In this document: one piece after another, positions 21,230 to 21,515 of the stretch
How the letters are laid out: each line of letters opens with the position of its first letter
How positions within the stretch are numbered: position 1 is the first letter of the stretch
Source of the DNA: JBCBSP01 sp964550935
GTDB taxonomy: Bacteria > Pseudomonadota > Alphaproteobacteria > Caulobacterales > Maricaulaceae
Direction of reading: 5' to 3'
Assembly (NCBI GenBank): GCA_964550935.1
Contig: CAZKBB010000049.1
Span: 1 to 21,515, forward strand
DNA: 21,515 nucleotides
Made by a program: the position numbers and the translations under genes
The notes under the pieces: model-generated
Told to the model about the DNA's origin: nothing
Databases searched by the model: none
The model's input: the letters and a program-made list of their open reading frames with translations, nothing else

Positions 21230-21515
21230 TCAGGCAAAATAAGCGCTGGCCTTGCGCAGGATCTCGTTTGCCTGCCGAAGCTCACGCACCTCGCGCTCCA
21301 ACCGCTTGATCCGTTCTGCCTCTTCCGTCGTCGGGCCCGGTCGCTTTCCCGAGTCGCGCTCAGCCTGTCGAACCCAGCGTCGCAGCGTCTCCGATGTACA
21401 GCCGATCTTGCCTGAAACCGATTCGATCGCAGCCCATTGGGAGTCGTACTCGTTCTGGTGTTCCAGCACCAGCCGAACTGCCCGCTCTCGGGTCTCAGGG
21501 GAGTAATGTTCTGAC
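21230..21515 (-). CDS. IS3-family transposase OrfA, cut at its 5' end by the window edge
   Basis: About 94 residues are visible in the - strand frame entering from the window end: SEHYSPETRERAVRLVLEHQ, NEYDSQWAAIESVSGKIGCT, then the helix-turn-helix SETLRRWVRQAERD and a leucine-zipper-like RLEREVRELRQANEILRKAS ending AYFA. OrfA binds the IS ends and joins OrfB by frameshift to form the active transposase. The true start lies a few codons outside the window, so an internal GTG at 21469 should not be taken as the start. The stop TGA (21232-21230) seems premature: dropping one base gives AEAALDRRFEP and a stop overlapping the orfB ATG, as in relatives. With orfB truncated, the element cannot transpose by itself. 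Confidence 0.85.
   Translation of the reverse strand, partial: SEHYSPETRERAVRLVLEHQNEYDSQWAAIESVSGKIGCTSETLRRWVRQAERDSGKRPGPTTEEAERIKRLEREVRELRQANEILRKASAYFA

Overview
The window is very GC-rich, densely packed DNA from an alphaproteobacterium of the Caulobacterales/Maricaulales type. The evidence is the carB-greA order, a recognisable podJ polarity gene, CtrA-like, GANTC and DnaA-box motifs in front of podJ, and a TIGR02186 protein, a family I know only from Alphaproteobacteria. No rRNA, tRNA or CRISPR was seen.

Region 1 (1-4007, + strand) is housekeeping: the 3' end of carB, then greA, an ELM1-like (DUF1022) protein whose start overlaps greA, a secreted rhodanese-loop/DUF442-like phosphatase candidate, and trxB. 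A 90-bp structured palindromic element follows trxB. Region 2 (4140-5784, - strand) holds a LysR regulator and a small acidic, disordered protein. The latter has an EcfG-like (general stress) promoter candidate and ends in an ETFPASDPP motif.

Region 3 (5813-13644, - strand) is a fatty-acid beta-oxidation operon. In transcription order it reads: MerR-family (LiuR-like) regulator, DmdC/FadE5-like acyl-CoA dehydrogenase, LCAD-like acyl-CoA dehydrogenase, DUF559 nuclease-like gene, thiolase (fadA), bifunctional enoyl-CoA hydratase/3-hydroxyacyl-CoA dehydrogenase (fadJ), and a strong intrinsic terminator. The merR promoter carries a perfect palindrome in its -35/-10 spacer, the classic MerR layout. 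The DUF559 gene lies between two 141-bp, nearly identical, hairpin-rich direct repeats. Its last 60 or so codons are largely made from one repeat, and its stop codon overlaps the thiolase start (ATGA). This looks like a mobile module domesticated inside a metabolic operon and is the most interesting object in the window.

Region 4 (13737-21013, + strand) has a large secreted protein of unknown function, podJ behind a cell-cycle style promoter, then tauE/safE, a TIGR02186 protein (ATGA-coupled) and a DUF3429 membrane protein. Region 5 (21014-21515, - strand) is a scar: an IS3-family element cut by the window edge, with orfB truncated after about 23 codons and joined to what looks like the C-terminal tail of a zinc-type alcohol dehydrogenase.
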